Assembly (NCBI RefSeq): GCF_000720455.1
Contig: NZ_JOAK01000026.1
Coordinates: forward strand, 1 to 64,000
Reading direction: 5' to 3'
Length of the DNA: 64,000 bases
From: Streptomyces virginiae
GTDB lineage: Bacteria > Actinomycetota > Actinomycetes > Streptomycetales > Streptomycetaceae
Positions within the stretch are counted from its first letter, which is position 1. The number at the start of each line of letters is the position of its first letter. The position numbers and the translations under genes are program-made. This document shows positions 42,736-51,717 of this stretch, piece by piece. The notes below the pieces were generated by a model. It was given only the letters and a program-made list of their open reading frames with translations, searched no databases and was not told the origin of the DNA.

Positions 42736-45700
42736 CTACCCCCTTCGTCCAGGCTGGGTTGTCTGCCGCAGCTGCCGCATGCCGCCAACCACGCGGGCAT
42801 CCGCACGCGTGTCCACGTAGGCGTCGAACTCGTGCTCGCCTACGCGGAGCGTCAGGGTGTCGCCCGGCTGAATGCCCTGGGCGGCGTTCGCCAGGGCGTT
42901 CTCGGCGAGGCGCCACTGGGGCGCGGTGAGGATGGCCTCAGGCCGCCCCGTCGCATTGACCGCGGTAGTGACTCCTGGCTGGAGCCAGCCACCGCTGTCG
43001 TACTTCCGGAGGGCGGGCACGAAGCCGTACCGGTCGTGGAAGAGCGGCGAGTTGTAGCCGCGTGCGCGGGCGCCCACGACGACCCCATCGCCACCACGGG
43101 ACTCGACGTTCATGCCAGCGAGGGTGCCTGCCGTGTGGCCGACGCCATCGTTGGTGATGCCGATCATGAACGGGCTTTGCAGGTTGCGCTTCCAGCCGGC
43201 CGGGGCCGTGTCCCCCTGGAAGGAGAACGTGCTCCAGAGGCGGCCGCCAGGGGCGAGGCCCTGGATGACCTTCTGGATTCCGGACATGAAGCCGGAGCAG
43301 TCCCATGACGGGTCGCCCGCGCCGCCCCACTGGTAGGGCTTGCCGGCCTGCGAGCGGGCGAAGCCCATCGCTGCGGCGACTGAGCCGCTTGCAGATCCTC
43401 CGATGAGACCTTCGGCTGCCGCGACGACCTTGTCCTTCAGTGCCTGCAGCATCTTGATTGGGAACTGACTGAGGGCTTGCGCCCATTGCGAGCCCGTGAG
43501 GTTGGAGCCGATCTGGTCGCGGATGAACTTCGTCGCCGTGTCCCAAGCCTTGCTCGGGCTGGTCATGAACTCGATGCCGTCCATGAGGGCGCCGCCAATC
43601 TGGCGGGCCTTCCCGGACAGCCAGTCCACGACGCCGCCGTCGGCGTACCGGGGGATTCCCACAGCGCCACCCCTGGCGAAGGCGGAGCCGCCTCGCGCGG
43701 CTTGCGCTCGGAGCGCTTCGACCGCGGCGTGGCCGCCTGCGCCGCGGACCTCGGCCGCGGTCCACACGTGCTCGCCGTTGGAGAGGAGCGCGGGGATGGA
43801 GTCGGAGGTCGCGGTGCCAGCGCCGAACACCGAGCCGCCCGTAGCGAAGGTCGCCACGCCCAGCGTCTTGGAGCCGGTGAACTCGGCGATCATGTTCCAG
43901 ACCTTGCGGATGCCGTTGTTGTAGACGGTGTCGATGATGAACTGGACGGGCTTGCGGGTGATGTCCTTCAGGCCGTCCCAGATCTTGCCGATGCCGCTGA
44001 CCCCGGTCTCGAAGGAATCACGGACGTAGCCGATCCCCTTGGAGACGCTGTCGAAGGCAGGCTTGATCGCGTTGCTCCACACCCACTTGATGGCGGTACC
44101 GATGCCGTCCCAGGCGGGCTTAATGGCGTTCTGCCAGAGCCACATCGCCGCGTCGGCGACGAGGTGGACGCCAGCGACGATGTTCGTGAACGTCGGCTTG
44201 ATGCCGTTGTTGTACAACCACATGGCGCCCAGTGCGATCGCGTCCCAGGCCGGCTTGATGGCGTTGGTCCACAACCACATGGCTCCTGCGCCCACCAGGT
44301 GGATGCCGGCGACGATGAGGTCAAACGCCGGCTTAAGGCCATTCGTCCACAGCCACAGGGCTCCGGTAGCGATGGCGTCGAAGGCAGGCTTGATGGCCGC
44401 ATCCCACAGCCATCCGAAGACGGCGCCGAGGACCTTGATGGCGACGATGGTGGGGCCGACGAAGACGACGAGGATCCCCGTCGCGACGAACTTGATCGCC
44501 TCCCAGATCCAGCCGAGGGCGGGCTTGAGGGCGTTCTCCCACAGCCAGAGAGCTGCGGCACCGACCGCCTTGAGGCCGATCATGAAGCCCTCGAAGGCAG
44601 GCTTGATGATCGATTCCCAGGCGTACTTCACCGCGGTCTGGATGCCCGCCCAGGCTGCCTGGACGATGGCGCGGAAAGTCTCCGAGCGCTTGTAGGCGAT
44701 GACGATGGCGGCCGCCAGGGCAACGAGCGCGATCACGATGAGGGTGATCGGGTTTAGCGCCATCACTGCGTTGAGGACCGCCTGCGCTGCCGCAAAGCCC
44801 TGCGTCACCGCGGTGCCGAGGAGGATCGCCGCTCGGTACACGGAGAACACGGCGGTAACCGCGGCCGTCGCAATGGCCTGCGCGTTGAGAGCGATGGTGA
44901 CACCGCCAATGAGGATGGCGACCGGAGTCAGCCACACACCCCACTCGCGCAACCAGTCGACCACCGCCAGGCCGGCCCCCAGCAGGAGCTTGAAGGCGGA
45001 GACGAGCGGGCCGACGATCGTTGTGGTGAGCGTGGTGAGCGGCGGCAGCAGATACGTGTTGAGCCCGTGCGCCACTTGCAGAATGACGGGCAGGGCTTCG
45101 CCCGTGAGGAAGTCCACGAAGTTCTGCTTGAGGCTCCGGTAGAAGACCTCGAATTCGTGGACCGGGCCCGAGTGAATCGTCTCCCCGAGCTTGGCGGTGG
45201 CGCCCGTGATCAGGCCCATCCCGTCGATCGCAGCGTTCGGGTCAAGGGCGAAAAGGGCGTTGCCGAGGTCCTCGGCCTGCGTCCCGAACAGGCCGACAGC
45301 GGCGGCATTCTGCTCGACCGGGTCCTTCATGGAGCGCAGCTTGTCCAGAACGATCTGCAGTCCCTCACCCGCGGTCTCGCCGCCCTTGGCGATCTGCAGG
45401 GACATCTTCTCGGCGTCCAGTTCGAGCGCCTTGTAGGCGTCCTGCGACGACTGACTCATGTCGATCGCGCGGATGCCGAATTCCTTGAAGGCGTCCGCGA
45501 TGATGTCGGTGTCTCGGGCGCCCGCTTTGATGCCCTGCTGGAACAGGCCGAGCGCTTCCTCGCCGTCGATGCCCAGCTTCTTGAACTGGATCGAGTACTC
45601 CTGGAAGGTCTCCAGGAGGTCTTCGGCGTTCGGACCCAGCTTCTGGAAGCCGACCGTGATCAGGTCGAGTGCGTCCTCGGCTGACGGCGCCAGCCCGTTC

Positions 45701-46197
45701 TTGAACATGGCCGCGACGGCCTGCGTCTGCAGCGACATGTCGACCGCGAACGTCGTCGCGACGTCGGACATCTTGGCGGAGAGGGATTCCAGCTGAGCGT
45801 TCGTGGCATCCGGCGACACGAGGCCGGCGTTGACCACTGCGCGGATGGCGTCGGCGCCTTCCTGGAAGGTCTCTACCAGGCCCTTGCTGTATAGGCTGCC
45901 GGCGACCTCGCCGTACTTCCCGGCATCCTTGGCGGTCGCGCCAAGCTGTGCCTGCAGGGTGGAGGTGATGCCGGCCTGCTCGATCGCCTCGGTGATGCCG
46001 GCGACGAGGATCGCGCCAGCAGCGGCCCCGGCCGCGGCCGCGCCGATGAGGAGCTTCTCCTTGAGGGTTCCGCCTGCGGCCTGTCCAGCATCGGCGCCGG
46101 CGTCCTCCGACGGGCCGACGAGCTGGCTGCGCAGTTCGTCGGCGATGCCGCGGACGGAGGGGATGATCTGGATCGTTGCGTAGCCGACGTTGGGCAT
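42736..46197 (-). CDS. tape measure protein with NlpC/P60-like peptidase domain
   Basis: 1153 residues; it sets tail length and is ejected with the DNA. The N-terminus is helical with a hydrophobic part (KLLIGAAAAGAAAGAILV). Central membrane-like helices lead to about eight imperfect repeats of the form WLWxNAIKPAWD (about residues 515-750). Near the C-terminus PYQWGGAGDPSWDCSGF holds a Cys (about 967), and VGHTAGTLAGMN a His (about 1021), as in NlpC/P60 peptidases, so it may cut peptidoglycan during entry. It starts 18 bp after the T chaperone stop. Confidence 0.93.
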   Translation of the reverse strand: MPNVGYATIQIIPSVRGIADELRSQLVGPSEDAGADAGQAAGGTLKEKLLIGAAAAGAAAGAILVAGITEAIEQAGITSTLQAQLGATAKDAGKYGEVAGSLYSKGLVETFQEGADAIRAVVNAGLVSPDATNAQLESLSAKMSDVATTFAVDMSLQTQAVAAMFKNGLAPSAEDALDLITVGFQKLGPNAEDLLETFQEYSIQFKKLGIDGEEALGLFQQGIKAGARDTDIIADAFKEFGIRAIDMSQSSQDAYKALELDAEKMSLQIAKGGETAGEGLQIVLDKLRSMKDPVEQNAAAVGLFGTQAEDLGNALFALDPNAAIDGMGLITGATAKLGETIHSGPVHEFEVFYRSLKQNFVDFLTGEALPVILQVAHGLNTYLLPPLTTLTTTIVGPLVSAFKLLLGAGLAVVDWLREWGVWLTPVAILIGGVTIALNAQAIATAAVTAVFSVYRAAILLGTAVTQGFAAAQAVLNAVMALNPITLIVIALVALAAAIVIAYKRSETFRAIVQAAWAGIQTAVKYAWESIIKPAFEGFMIGLKAVGAAALWLWENALKPALGWIWEAIKFVATGILVVFVGPTIVAIKVLGAVFGWLWDAAIKPAFDAIATGALWLWTNGLKPAFDLIVAGIHLVGAGAMWLWTNAIKPAWDAIALGAMWLYNNGIKPTFTNIVAGVHLVADAAMWLWQNAIKPAWDGIGTAIKWVWSNAIKPAFDSVSKGIGYVRDSFETGVSGIGKIWDGLKDITRKPVQFIIDTVYNNGIRKVWNMIAEFTGSKTLGVATFATGGSVFGAGTATSDSIPALLSNGEHVWTAAEVRGAGGHAAVEALRAQAARGGSAFARGGAVGIPRYADGGVVDWLSGKARQIGGALMDGIEFMTSPSKAWDTATKFIRDQIGSNLTGSQWAQALSQFPIKMLQALKDKVVAAAEGLIGGSASGSVAAAMGFARSQAGKPYQWGGAGDPSWDCSGFMSGIQKVIQGLAPGGRLWSTFSFQGDTAPAGWKRNLQSPFMIGITNDGVGHTAGTLAGMNVESRGGDGVVVGARARGYNSPLFHDRYGFVPALRKYDSGGWLQPGVTTAVNATGRPEAILTAPQWRLAENALANAAQGIQPGDTLTLRVGEHEFDAYVDTRADARVVGGMRQLRQTTQPGRRG

Positions 46198-46215
46198 CAG
46201 GCCACCCCCGTCCGG

Positions 46216-46659
46216 TTAGGCGATGCGGCCGTCCGCGATTGCCTGGGCGCGCTCGCGCCTGCGGGCACGGGCGGCCTCGAGGCGGATGACCCGGTCCTCG
46301 CGCTTGGCCTCGTCGGCCTGTTTGCCGGCGGCCCACCAGCGCGGGTACGGCTTGGGCACCTTCGGCAGGTTGGCCTTCTTGTCGACGTTGCTGGCGACGA
46401 TGTGCCAGTCCACGTTCTGGAGCATGTCGAAGATGTCGGCAAGGAGGACTGCCTCGGCCGTCGGCTCAGCGCGTCCTTGGTTAAGGGCGGTCCGGAGCCG
46501 CGACGTAGGTGGCAAACCCTGCACGAGAGATCCCAGCTCGCGCCATGTGAGCTCGCCGGTGTAAAGGTGCTTGAGGCGGACGCCGGGGTAGGTTGCCGGA
46601 AGGTCTGCCTCGAGGGCTCGGCCGTGCCTCCGGATCAGTTCCCGGAGGCCTCGGATTCC
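46216..46659 (-). CDS. tail assembly chaperone T part (made as G-T fusion)
   Basis: This frame has no start of its own near its beginning and is open straight through the end of gene G, in the -1 frame. It reads GGIRGLRELIRRHGRALEAD, then LPATYPGVRLKHLYTGELTW, typical of lambda gpT-like regions, and ends ERAQAIADGRIA. Expression requires a -1 slip on GGGGGAA at 46662-46656, giving a fusion of about 253 residues. It helps assemble the tape measure and tail tube. Confidence 0.82.
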   Translation of the reverse strand, partial: GIRGLRELIRRHGRALEADLPATYPGVRLKHLYTGELTWRELGSLVQGLPPTSRLRTALNQGRAEPTAEAVLLADIFDMLQNVDWHIVASNVDKKANLPKVPKPYPRWWAAGKQADEAKREDRVIRLEAARARRRERAQAIADGRIA

Positions 46660-46976
46660 CCCGGCTTAAGACCGCAGTGCTTCTGGTAGGCCGTGAAGAG
46701 GGCCTTCATCTTGTACTGGGGCAGCTTGATCTTTCGGAACTCCGGCCACTGCTCACCGAGGGAGATCTCGAAGATTCCGATCATGGCCTTGACCTGGCCC
46801 CCTTCGGCGGCCTCTACAAGATCCCAGATGTCCAGGCCCTCGAGGTGTTCGAAGGTCCAGCGCCGGCCGTTGAAGTGGATCCGGAAGGGCCGGAGTTCCA
46901 CCTCGGATTCGACGGCGTCGAGGTTGAAGTCGAACGGCTGGTCGTCGGCCGGCTTGGTCGCGGTTCGGGTGGCCAT
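46635..46976 (-). CDS. tail assembly chaperone G
   Basis: 113 residues from the ATG at 46976. DFNLDAVESEVELRPFRIHF, WTFEHLEGLDIWDLVEAAEGG and the location between the major tail protein and tape measure are those of siphovirus gpG-like chaperones. Its last codons hold a GGGGGAA slip site just before the TGA. Most ribosomes would stop here to give G, and a minority would shift to make G-T. Confidence 0.88.
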   Translation of the reverse strand: MATRTATKPADDQPFDFNLDAVESEVELRPFRIHFNGRRWTFEHLEGLDIWDLVEAAEGGQVKAMIGIFEISLGEQWPEFRKIKLPQYKMKALFTAYQKHCGLKPGESEASGN

Positions 46977-46978
46977 GG

Positions 46979-47323
46979 CTACTCGCTTTCGGGTCGCGGT
47001 TCGGGGCGGATGACCTGCACGGTGGCGGCCATCAGGGTCAGGCGGACGGTGCTGACGCCGTCGGGGTTGAGGCCGATCTCCATGGGCTGGGTGGCGACGA
47101 GCCAGGGGAAGTGTTCGCCGTCGATGAGGATGTTGCTGCCGTGGATGACGATCTCTCCGGCCAACTGCGGCTCGGGGGACTGCTGGCGGTCGGCCGCTTC
47201 CTCTGCGGCCAGAGCCGCAACAACCTTCCCGCGCAGGTTTCTGGGCAGGAGTTGGCTGGCGTAGATCAGACCGAGGTCGACGGCCTTGTCGTGGATCTGC
47301 TGGTCGGTATAGCTGATCGGCAC
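46979..47323 (-). CDS. phage tail-associated protein
   Basis: 114 residues from a GTG (VPISYTDQQIHDKAVDLGLI). The first half is helical and the second is beta-rich (GEIVIHGSNILIDGEHFPWL, TVRLTLMAATVQVI). It sits between the major tail protein and G, stopping 2 bp before the G start, so the two are coupled. No family name is known to me; virion assembly role by context. Confidence 0.65.
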   Translation of the reverse strand: MPISYTDQQIHDKAVDLGLIYASQLLPRNLRGKVVAALAAEEAADRQQSPEPQLAGEIVIHGSNILIDGEHFPWLVATQPMEIGLNPDGVSTVRLTLMAATVQVIRPEPRPESE

Positions 47324-47357
47324 AGGAGTGGCCTTCCGTCGCGGTTCTGGTGGTGCA

Positions 47358-47397
47358 CCGGGGCGCGGGCGAACCGCGACGAAGGACCGCGCCCCGG
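47358..47397 (-). terminator. hairpin after the major tail gene
   Basis: An 11-bp perfect stem CCGGGGCGCGG / CCGCGCCCCGG with an 18-nt loop, 16 bp after the major tail protein stop. It probably attenuates downstream transcription so that tail-tube protein is made in excess. Confidence 0.5.
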
Positions 47398-47412
47398 CGT
47401 CTGGGGCGCCGG

Positions 47413-48177
47413 TCAGGTAACGGTGACGGCGCAGGTGTCGGACTGGCCCTCGTAGGTGGCGGTGACGGTGGTCGAGCCGGGGTCGACGCCGGTGACGAAG
47501 CCTGCCGACACCGTGGCCTTCGCAGGCACGGACGACGTCCACGAAGCGAGCGCGGTGACGTTCGCGGTGGAGGCGTCGTCGTAGGTGGCGGTCGCGGTGA
47601 GGGAGCCGATGGCACCGTCAGCCACGGACAGCGTGGTCGGGATAGAGATGCTGACCAGGGTGGGGGTCGTCTGCCGGTCGAAGAGAACGCCGTCGCCGGT
47701 GGGGTAGATCGTGGCGACGAACGTCATCGACTCGAGGTCGGTTTCGTTCTCACCGTGGTCGCCGTCGAGGGACACCTCGGCGTAGTTCGCGGTGATGAGC
47801 CGGCGGACCTTGTCACCCTCGCGGGTCTCGAAGGCGACGAGGACCTTGGCCGGGCGGGGGACCTTGATCTGCGTCTCGGTAGATCCGGGCCACAGCAGGG
47901 AGAAGGTGGTGTCGTTGTCCTCGAGCGCGGTGAACGACTTCGTCAGCTTGAAGTGGTTGCGTGACGTGCGGACGAGGATGCCGCCCCACGCGAACTTGTC
48001 GTCGGTGTCTTCGTCGCGGGACTCGGGGAAGCCGTCGTCGCCGTCGAGGAGACCGACCAGATCCCAGTCCACACCGAACGGCGTGGACGCGTTGGCGGGC
48101 AGGGTCGCGGAGAGGTTGGTGGAGATGTAGACGTCCGCGTCCGTCCACAGATTTGCCTTCAGCGGGTCGCCGGCCAC
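47413..48177 (-). CDS. major tail protein with Ig-like (Big2) domain
   Basis: 254 residues from the GTG at 48177, six bases after AAGGAGG. The first ~170 residues (DPLKANLWTDADVYISTNLS, VLVAFETREGDKVRRL, ENETDLESMTFVATIY) form the tail-tube fold. The last ~80 (PTTLSVADGAIGSLTATATY, ASWTSSVPAKATVSAGFV, GSTTVTATYEGQSDTC) are a bacterial Ig-like Big2 domain, often displayed on the outside of siphovirus tails, where it may bind the cell surface. Confidence 0.9.
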   Translation of the reverse strand: MAGDPLKANLWTDADVYISTNLSATLPANASTPFGVDWDLVGLLDGDDGFPESRDEDTDDKFAWGGILVRTSRNHFKLTKSFTALEDNDTTFSLLWPGSTETQIKVPRPAKVLVAFETREGDKVRRLITANYAEVSLDGDHGENETDLESMTFVATIYPTGDGVLFDRQTTPTLVSISIPTTLSVADGAIGSLTATATYDDASTANVTALASWTSSVPAKATVSAGFVTGVDPGSTTVTATYEGQSDTCAVTVT

Positions 48178-48228
48178 GGCGTCCTCCTTCACTCGGGTAA
48201 GGGTTGTCGCCGCAGTTCAGGGGCGGGG

Positions 48229-48648
48229 TTAGAGCGGGACGGGCTTGACGTTGGTGTTGACGACGAACGTGGACACGTCCACGAGGGAGACGTCGTCGAC
48301 TGCCGGCAGCGGCCCGGTGACGGGGCGCACGCCGCGGATGATGGGGCCGGAGTGGACTAGCAGGAGGCCCTGGCAGAGCATCGCCAGGTCGTGCGCCTGG
48401 TCGGCGTCCTCATGCCATGCGGTCACGCGCAGCAGGACCTTTGCGTTGGCCATCGACGGATGCGGCAGGTCGCCGTCCTTGCGGACGAGGACGTAGGGCA
48501 GGTGCGGGGTCTCCGGCGAGCGGTCGCCTGGCACAAGCGAGCCAACGGTGACGCCGTCCGTGTAAGACTCCGGGCGTCCAGCCAAGGCTGCCCGGAGGAT
48601 CTGTACGCCCGCGGCCTGAGCGTCGGCGAAGACGACGAGCGGCTTCAC
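48229..48648 (-). CDS. tail terminator protein
   Basis: 139 residues from a GTG overlapping the previous stop. LRAALAGRPESYTDGVTVGS, LPYVLVRKDGDLPHPSMANA and VLLRVTAWHEDADQAHDLAM follow the pattern of phage tail-completion proteins of the neck, in the right place just before the major tail gene. It should cap the finished tail tube and join it to the head. Confidence 0.75.
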   Translation of the reverse strand: MKPLVVFADAQAAGVQILRAALAGRPESYTDGVTVGSLVPGDRSPETPHLPYVLVRKDGDLPHPSMANAKVLLRVTAWHEDADQAHDLAMLCQGLLLVHSGPIIRGVRPVTGPLPAVDDVSLVDVSTFVVNTNVKPVPL

Positions 48649-48932
48649 TCCTCAGCTCCAGCAGCCTTGACCTCCAGCCCGGCCGCCGAAGCGGACTGGG
48701 TGAGGATCCCGTCGCGCGCCTGCCAGGCCATGCCGCGCACGTCGGCCACAACGACCGTGGCGGCGCCGCGGTCCGTCGTGTACTTGCGGACCTCGATCGG
48801 TACGCCTGATGGCACCTTGGCCTTGACGTTGTCGGCAACGGTCTGGGCGTAGCCGTCGACCAGGTCGCGGACGGCCTGCCCCTTGAGAACCTCCCGCACG
48901 CCGGCGGTGTCGAGTTCGAACTTCTCCAGCAT
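48645..48932 (-). CDS. HK97 gp10-like tail component
   Basis: 95 residues with GGAGG upstream of the ATG. FELDTAGVREVLKGQAVRDL, VADNVKAKVPSGVPIEVRKY and RGAATVVVADVRGMAWQARD are characteristic of the short gp10-like neck or tail proteins. Between the head closure and terminator genes this is the expected product. Confidence 0.75.
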   Translation of the reverse strand: MLEKFELDTAGVREVLKGQAVRDLVDGYAQTVADNVKAKVPSGVPIEVRKYTTDRGAATVVVADVRGMAWQARDGILTQSASAAGLEVKAAGAEE

Positions 48933-48942
48933 TGGCGGCCTC

Positions 48943-49281
48943 CTATCCGGTGACCCGCTTCATCTCGAACTCGATGTGGTGGACCGAGTCGGTGAACAGC
49001 TCGGGCCAGCGGGCCACCTCGCCGTCGACCTCGCAGGTCATGCCGTCCCACTCGATGCGGTCGTCCGCGCGGATGTCGGGGGCGGTGCCCTCGGCGGACT
49101 GCACATGCCAGCCGGTGACCTTGGCCGTGCGGGAGGCATCGGTGGTCTCCTGCTGGATGCTCGGCTGGATGTTCACCTGCTGGACCGTGACGCGGGTTGC
49201 CGTTGCCCAGTCGCGGACCGTGTTGCCCGCACGGTCCGGGCGCGTGCCCGCGCGCACGCGCACCAGCGACTGGTTGAACAT
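48943..49281 (-). CDS. head-tail stopper (head closure) protein
   Basis: 112 residues from the ATG at 49281, which overlaps the previous stop. FNQSLVRVRAGTRPDRAGNT, VTVQQVNIQPSIQQET and DIRADDRIEWDGMTCEVDGE form a small beta barrel of the head-closure type. It plugs the portal after packaging. Confidence 0.72.
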   Translation of the reverse strand: MFNQSLVRVRAGTRPDRAGNTVRDWATATRVTVQQVNIQPSIQQETTDASRTAKVTGWHVQSAEGTAPDIRADDRIEWDGMTCEVDGEVARWPELFTDSVHHIEFEMKRVTG

Positions 49282-49823
49282 CACGCGTCGCTCCCGGTCT
49301 GCACCTGGTGACGCTCGACCGCCTTCGACCACTGGCTGGTCACGCCGGTCTCCCAGGTGACGGACTGCCCGCCGACCGCCTTCGACTTCAAGCCGGGCTG
49401 ACCGCCGTAGCCGGCGCGCGCCTGCTCGATGACGGCCTCCTGGATGTCGGAGGGAGTCTGCGCCCAGCCGTGGCTGTAGGTGACTTGGATGCAGCGCAGG
49501 CGGGCCGGCCAGTACTGGCAGCCCAGACGGCGCAGGAAGCCCGCCTCGGACCAGTCGTAGTCGGTGCCCTCGACGAGCTCCTCGCCGTCGAGGAGAACCT
49601 CCGACACGCCGACCGTCGGCCACACCGGGAGGAGAACGGACTCGCGCCCGTTGCCGTCAAGGGTGACCTGCTCGTTCTCGACAAGGGAGACCTCGTGACC
49701 CACTTCGCCACGGAAGCGATTCGATGCGGAGGTGAGCGCGGCGAGCAGGAGGGGATCGTCGGCCGGCACGCGCAGCCATACGGCCAGGGCAGCAGGGTCG
49801 GCCAGCGGTGTGTCAGTCGCCAC
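49281..49823 (-). CDS. head-tail adaptor (connector) protein
   Basis: 180 residues from the GTG at 49823, overlapping the previous gene by 11 bp. The helical start (PLADPAALAVWLRVPADDPL), ASNRFRGEVGHEV and the aromatic middle (WPTVGVSEVLLDGEELVEGT, IQVTYSHGWAQTPSDIQEAV) match the gp6/gp15-like adaptor family. It docks on the portal. Confidence 0.78.
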   Translation of the reverse strand: MATDTPLADPAALAVWLRVPADDPLLLAALTSASNRFRGEVGHEVSLVENEQVTLDGNGRESVLLPVWPTVGVSEVLLDGEELVEGTDYDWSEAGFLRRLGCQYWPARLRCIQVTYSHGWAQTPSDIQEAVIEQARAGYGGQPGLKSKAVGGQSVTWETGVTSQWSKAVERHQVQTGSDA

Positions 49824-50160
49824 CACCCGCACCGCCCTTGCCTCGAGGCGCACGCGCCTTGTTGGCAGCGGCGGCGCGCGCCTTGTTCGGTTCGGGGGAC
49901 GCCGCCTTCGCGCCGCTGCCCGATTCGACGAGATCCTCATCGGACAGGCCGTGACGTTCGGCATCCTCCGTGCTCAGCTTGAGGACGGACTCGCTTCCGC
50001 CGGGCGATGTGTACCGGTACTTCCTGAGCGGGCCGCTCATGGCGGACACCTCCACGATGTGCTGATCGACGGGGACAGCGGTCGAGGGCGGGCCGCACGC
50101 CGCATGCTCGGCACCGCATGGGCACCGCCCTTGAGCCGTCTGCCGGAGGAACAGGGTCAC
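49813..50160 (-). CDS. small phage head-region protein
   Basis: 115 residues from a GTG overlapping the previous stop (GTGA). The start FLRQTAQGRCPCGAEHAACG carries three Cys, then PPSTAVPVDQHIVEV and GPLRKYRYTSPGG; the end is a basic Ala/Lys-rich tail (KARAAAANKARAPRGKGG). An internal ATG at 50040 with GGAGG could give a shorter form. Small proteins of this shape are usual between capsid and neck genes of Streptomyces phages. Confidence 0.65.
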   Translation of the reverse strand: MTLFLRQTAQGRCPCGAEHAACGPPSTAVPVDQHIVEVSAMSGPLRKYRYTSPGGSESVLKLSTEDAERHGLSDEDLVESGSGAKAASPEPNKARAAAANKARAPRGKGGAGGGD

Positions 50161-50369
50161 GATGCGAGCTGGCCGGACGTCCGCATCGCGGCGAGCAGCG
50201 CATTGACCTTGGTGCGGAGCGCCAGGTAGTCGGCGCGCAGGGCGTCGTACTCGGCCTTTGTCGGGTTGGCGCCAGCGGCGACCACGGAGGTAGCCGCGGC
50301 CGCATCCGCTACGGCTGCGGTCTGCTTGCCCTCGCGGGCAGCGCCGGCCCCTGCGTTCAGGTATGCCAT
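50157..50369 (-). CDS. small phage head-region protein
   Basis: 70 residues. The first half is Ala-rich and the second a helix (KAEYDALRADYLALRTKVNA) reminiscent of head-fibre or decoration trimers. It follows the major capsid gene by 13 bp. The role is inferred from position only. Confidence 0.6.
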   Translation of the reverse strand: MAYLNAGAGAAREGKQTAAVADAAAATSVVAAGANPTKAEYDALRADYLALRTKVNALLAAMRTSGQLAS

Positions 50370-50382
50370 GTCGAGCCCCTCC

Positions 50383-51702
50383 TTACGCGGTCAGGTCGAT
50401 CTCGACGAAGGCGTTGGGCTGCAGGACGCCGAAGGCAGCACGCATCTCGGCGAGGATCGCGACGAGGTTGCGGACGAAGAAGTCCGCGTGGGAGTCGGTC
50501 ATCTGGATGGATGCCTGCTCGCGGTCCCACAGGACGGCCTTGCGGAAGTCGCCGACATAGCCGGTGCCCGCAGGAACGGCTTCGGTCTCGATGACCGGCA
50601 GCCCCCACAGGACGGACGCCGAGCCGACACCCTGCGGGCCGCCGAAGTAGAACCGGCCCTCGTTGTCCTGCAGGAGGTCGATCGTCTCCAGGTCCGCCGG
50701 GTTGAGGAGGTACGCGTTGGCGATGGAGCGGCCCACGGTGCGGACCTTCGTCTTCGCCTTGCGGGCAGTGGTCAGCGCGTTGGTGTCCCAGGCCTGCGCC
50801 TGCACGCCGGACACGTTGCCGAGGCCCTCGAAGTTCTCGCCGGTTCCGTCACCGGAGATCATCTGGTCTTCGAGTTCCTCCTCCAGTCCGTAGCGGAGGA
50901 AGGCGTCGATGAGGGTCCGGATCTGCGCAGCGTCGGACAGGGCACGCTTGGTGACCGGGATCCAGTGCGCGATCGTCCGTACCGGGGTGGTGACCTTCGC
51001 CGCGGCAAGCGCCGACTCGGGCTTGTAGCCGCCGCCTGCCGCGTTGACCAGGGCGCCCGGGACGGAAGCCGGCGCGGTAGGTGCAGCCGAGCTCGTCGCT
51101 TCCGCGACCGGAGCGGCGTTGTTCGTGGTCGACGTCATGCGGACGTACTCGACCGTGTCGCTGGTCGTGGTGCCGTTCGTCACCACGTCCCGCAGGCGCA
51201 GCGGGCGCTGGAACGAGTCCAGTGCCACCTGCAGGCCGCGCATGTCGTTGGTGACGAACGCGCCGGCAGAGGTGTCGGACAGGCCGGTGACCAGGCTCTT
51301 GTAGCCGACAGGCAGGGACTGCACGCGCTGCTTCGCACCGAACTGGCCGTTCGCCGTGGTGCCCATCAGCGCCGCGTACTCGGCGGACTTCACGAAGTGC
51401 TCGCCGAGGGAGGTCTTCTCGTCGGGGACGATCAGGCCGCTGGGGGTACGTCGTTCGCCGGACTTCTCGTTGAGGGCGATGTCGTCGCCGAGGTCGGCGA
51501 GGGCGGAGCGCAGGGTGGCGTCGCCCTGGGCCTTGGCCAGGCCGGCCTTAGCCTCCTGCGCCTTGGCCATGTGCTCGTTGAGCGCGGTGCGCTCATCGTC
51601 GTAGAAGTCGCGGTCCTCGGACTCTGCCTTCGCCGCGATGGCGCGGGCTTCGGTGAGGTGGTGCTTGATCTGGTCGGTGAGCTCGCCAATCTTGACGGTC
51701 AT
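50383..51702 (-). CDS. HK97-fold major capsid protein
   Basis: 439 residues. An N-terminal ~100-residue coiled region (TDQIKHHLTEARAIAAKAES, ERTALNEHMAKAQEAKAGLA) acts as a scaffold delta-domain and should be removed by the protease encoded upstream. The capsid core has GAFVTNDMRGLQVALDSFQR, VRTIAHWIPVTKRALSDAAQ and RYGLEEELEDQMISGDGTGE, classic for the HK97 family. It forms the icosahedral shell. Confidence 0.96.
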   Translation of the reverse strand: MTVKIGELTDQIKHHLTEARAIAAKAESEDRDFYDDERTALNEHMAKAQEAKAGLAKAQGDATLRSALADLGDDIALNEKSGERRTPSGLIVPDEKTSLGEHFVKSAEYAALMGTTANGQFGAKQRVQSLPVGYKSLVTGLSDTSAGAFVTNDMRGLQVALDSFQRPLRLRDVVTNGTTTSDTVEYVRMTSTTNNAAPVAEATSSAAPTAPASVPGALVNAAGGGYKPESALAAAKVTTPVRTIAHWIPVTKRALSDAAQIRTLIDAFLRYGLEEELEDQMISGDGTGENFEGLGNVSGVQAQAWDTNALTTARKAKTKVRTVGRSIANAYLLNPADLETIDLLQDNEGRFYFGGPQGVGSASVLWGLPVIETEAVPAGTGYVGDFRKAVLWDREQASIQMTDSHADFFVRNLVAILAEMRAAFGVLQPNAFVEIDLTA

Positions 51703-51717
51703 GTCTCCTCGTTCCGG

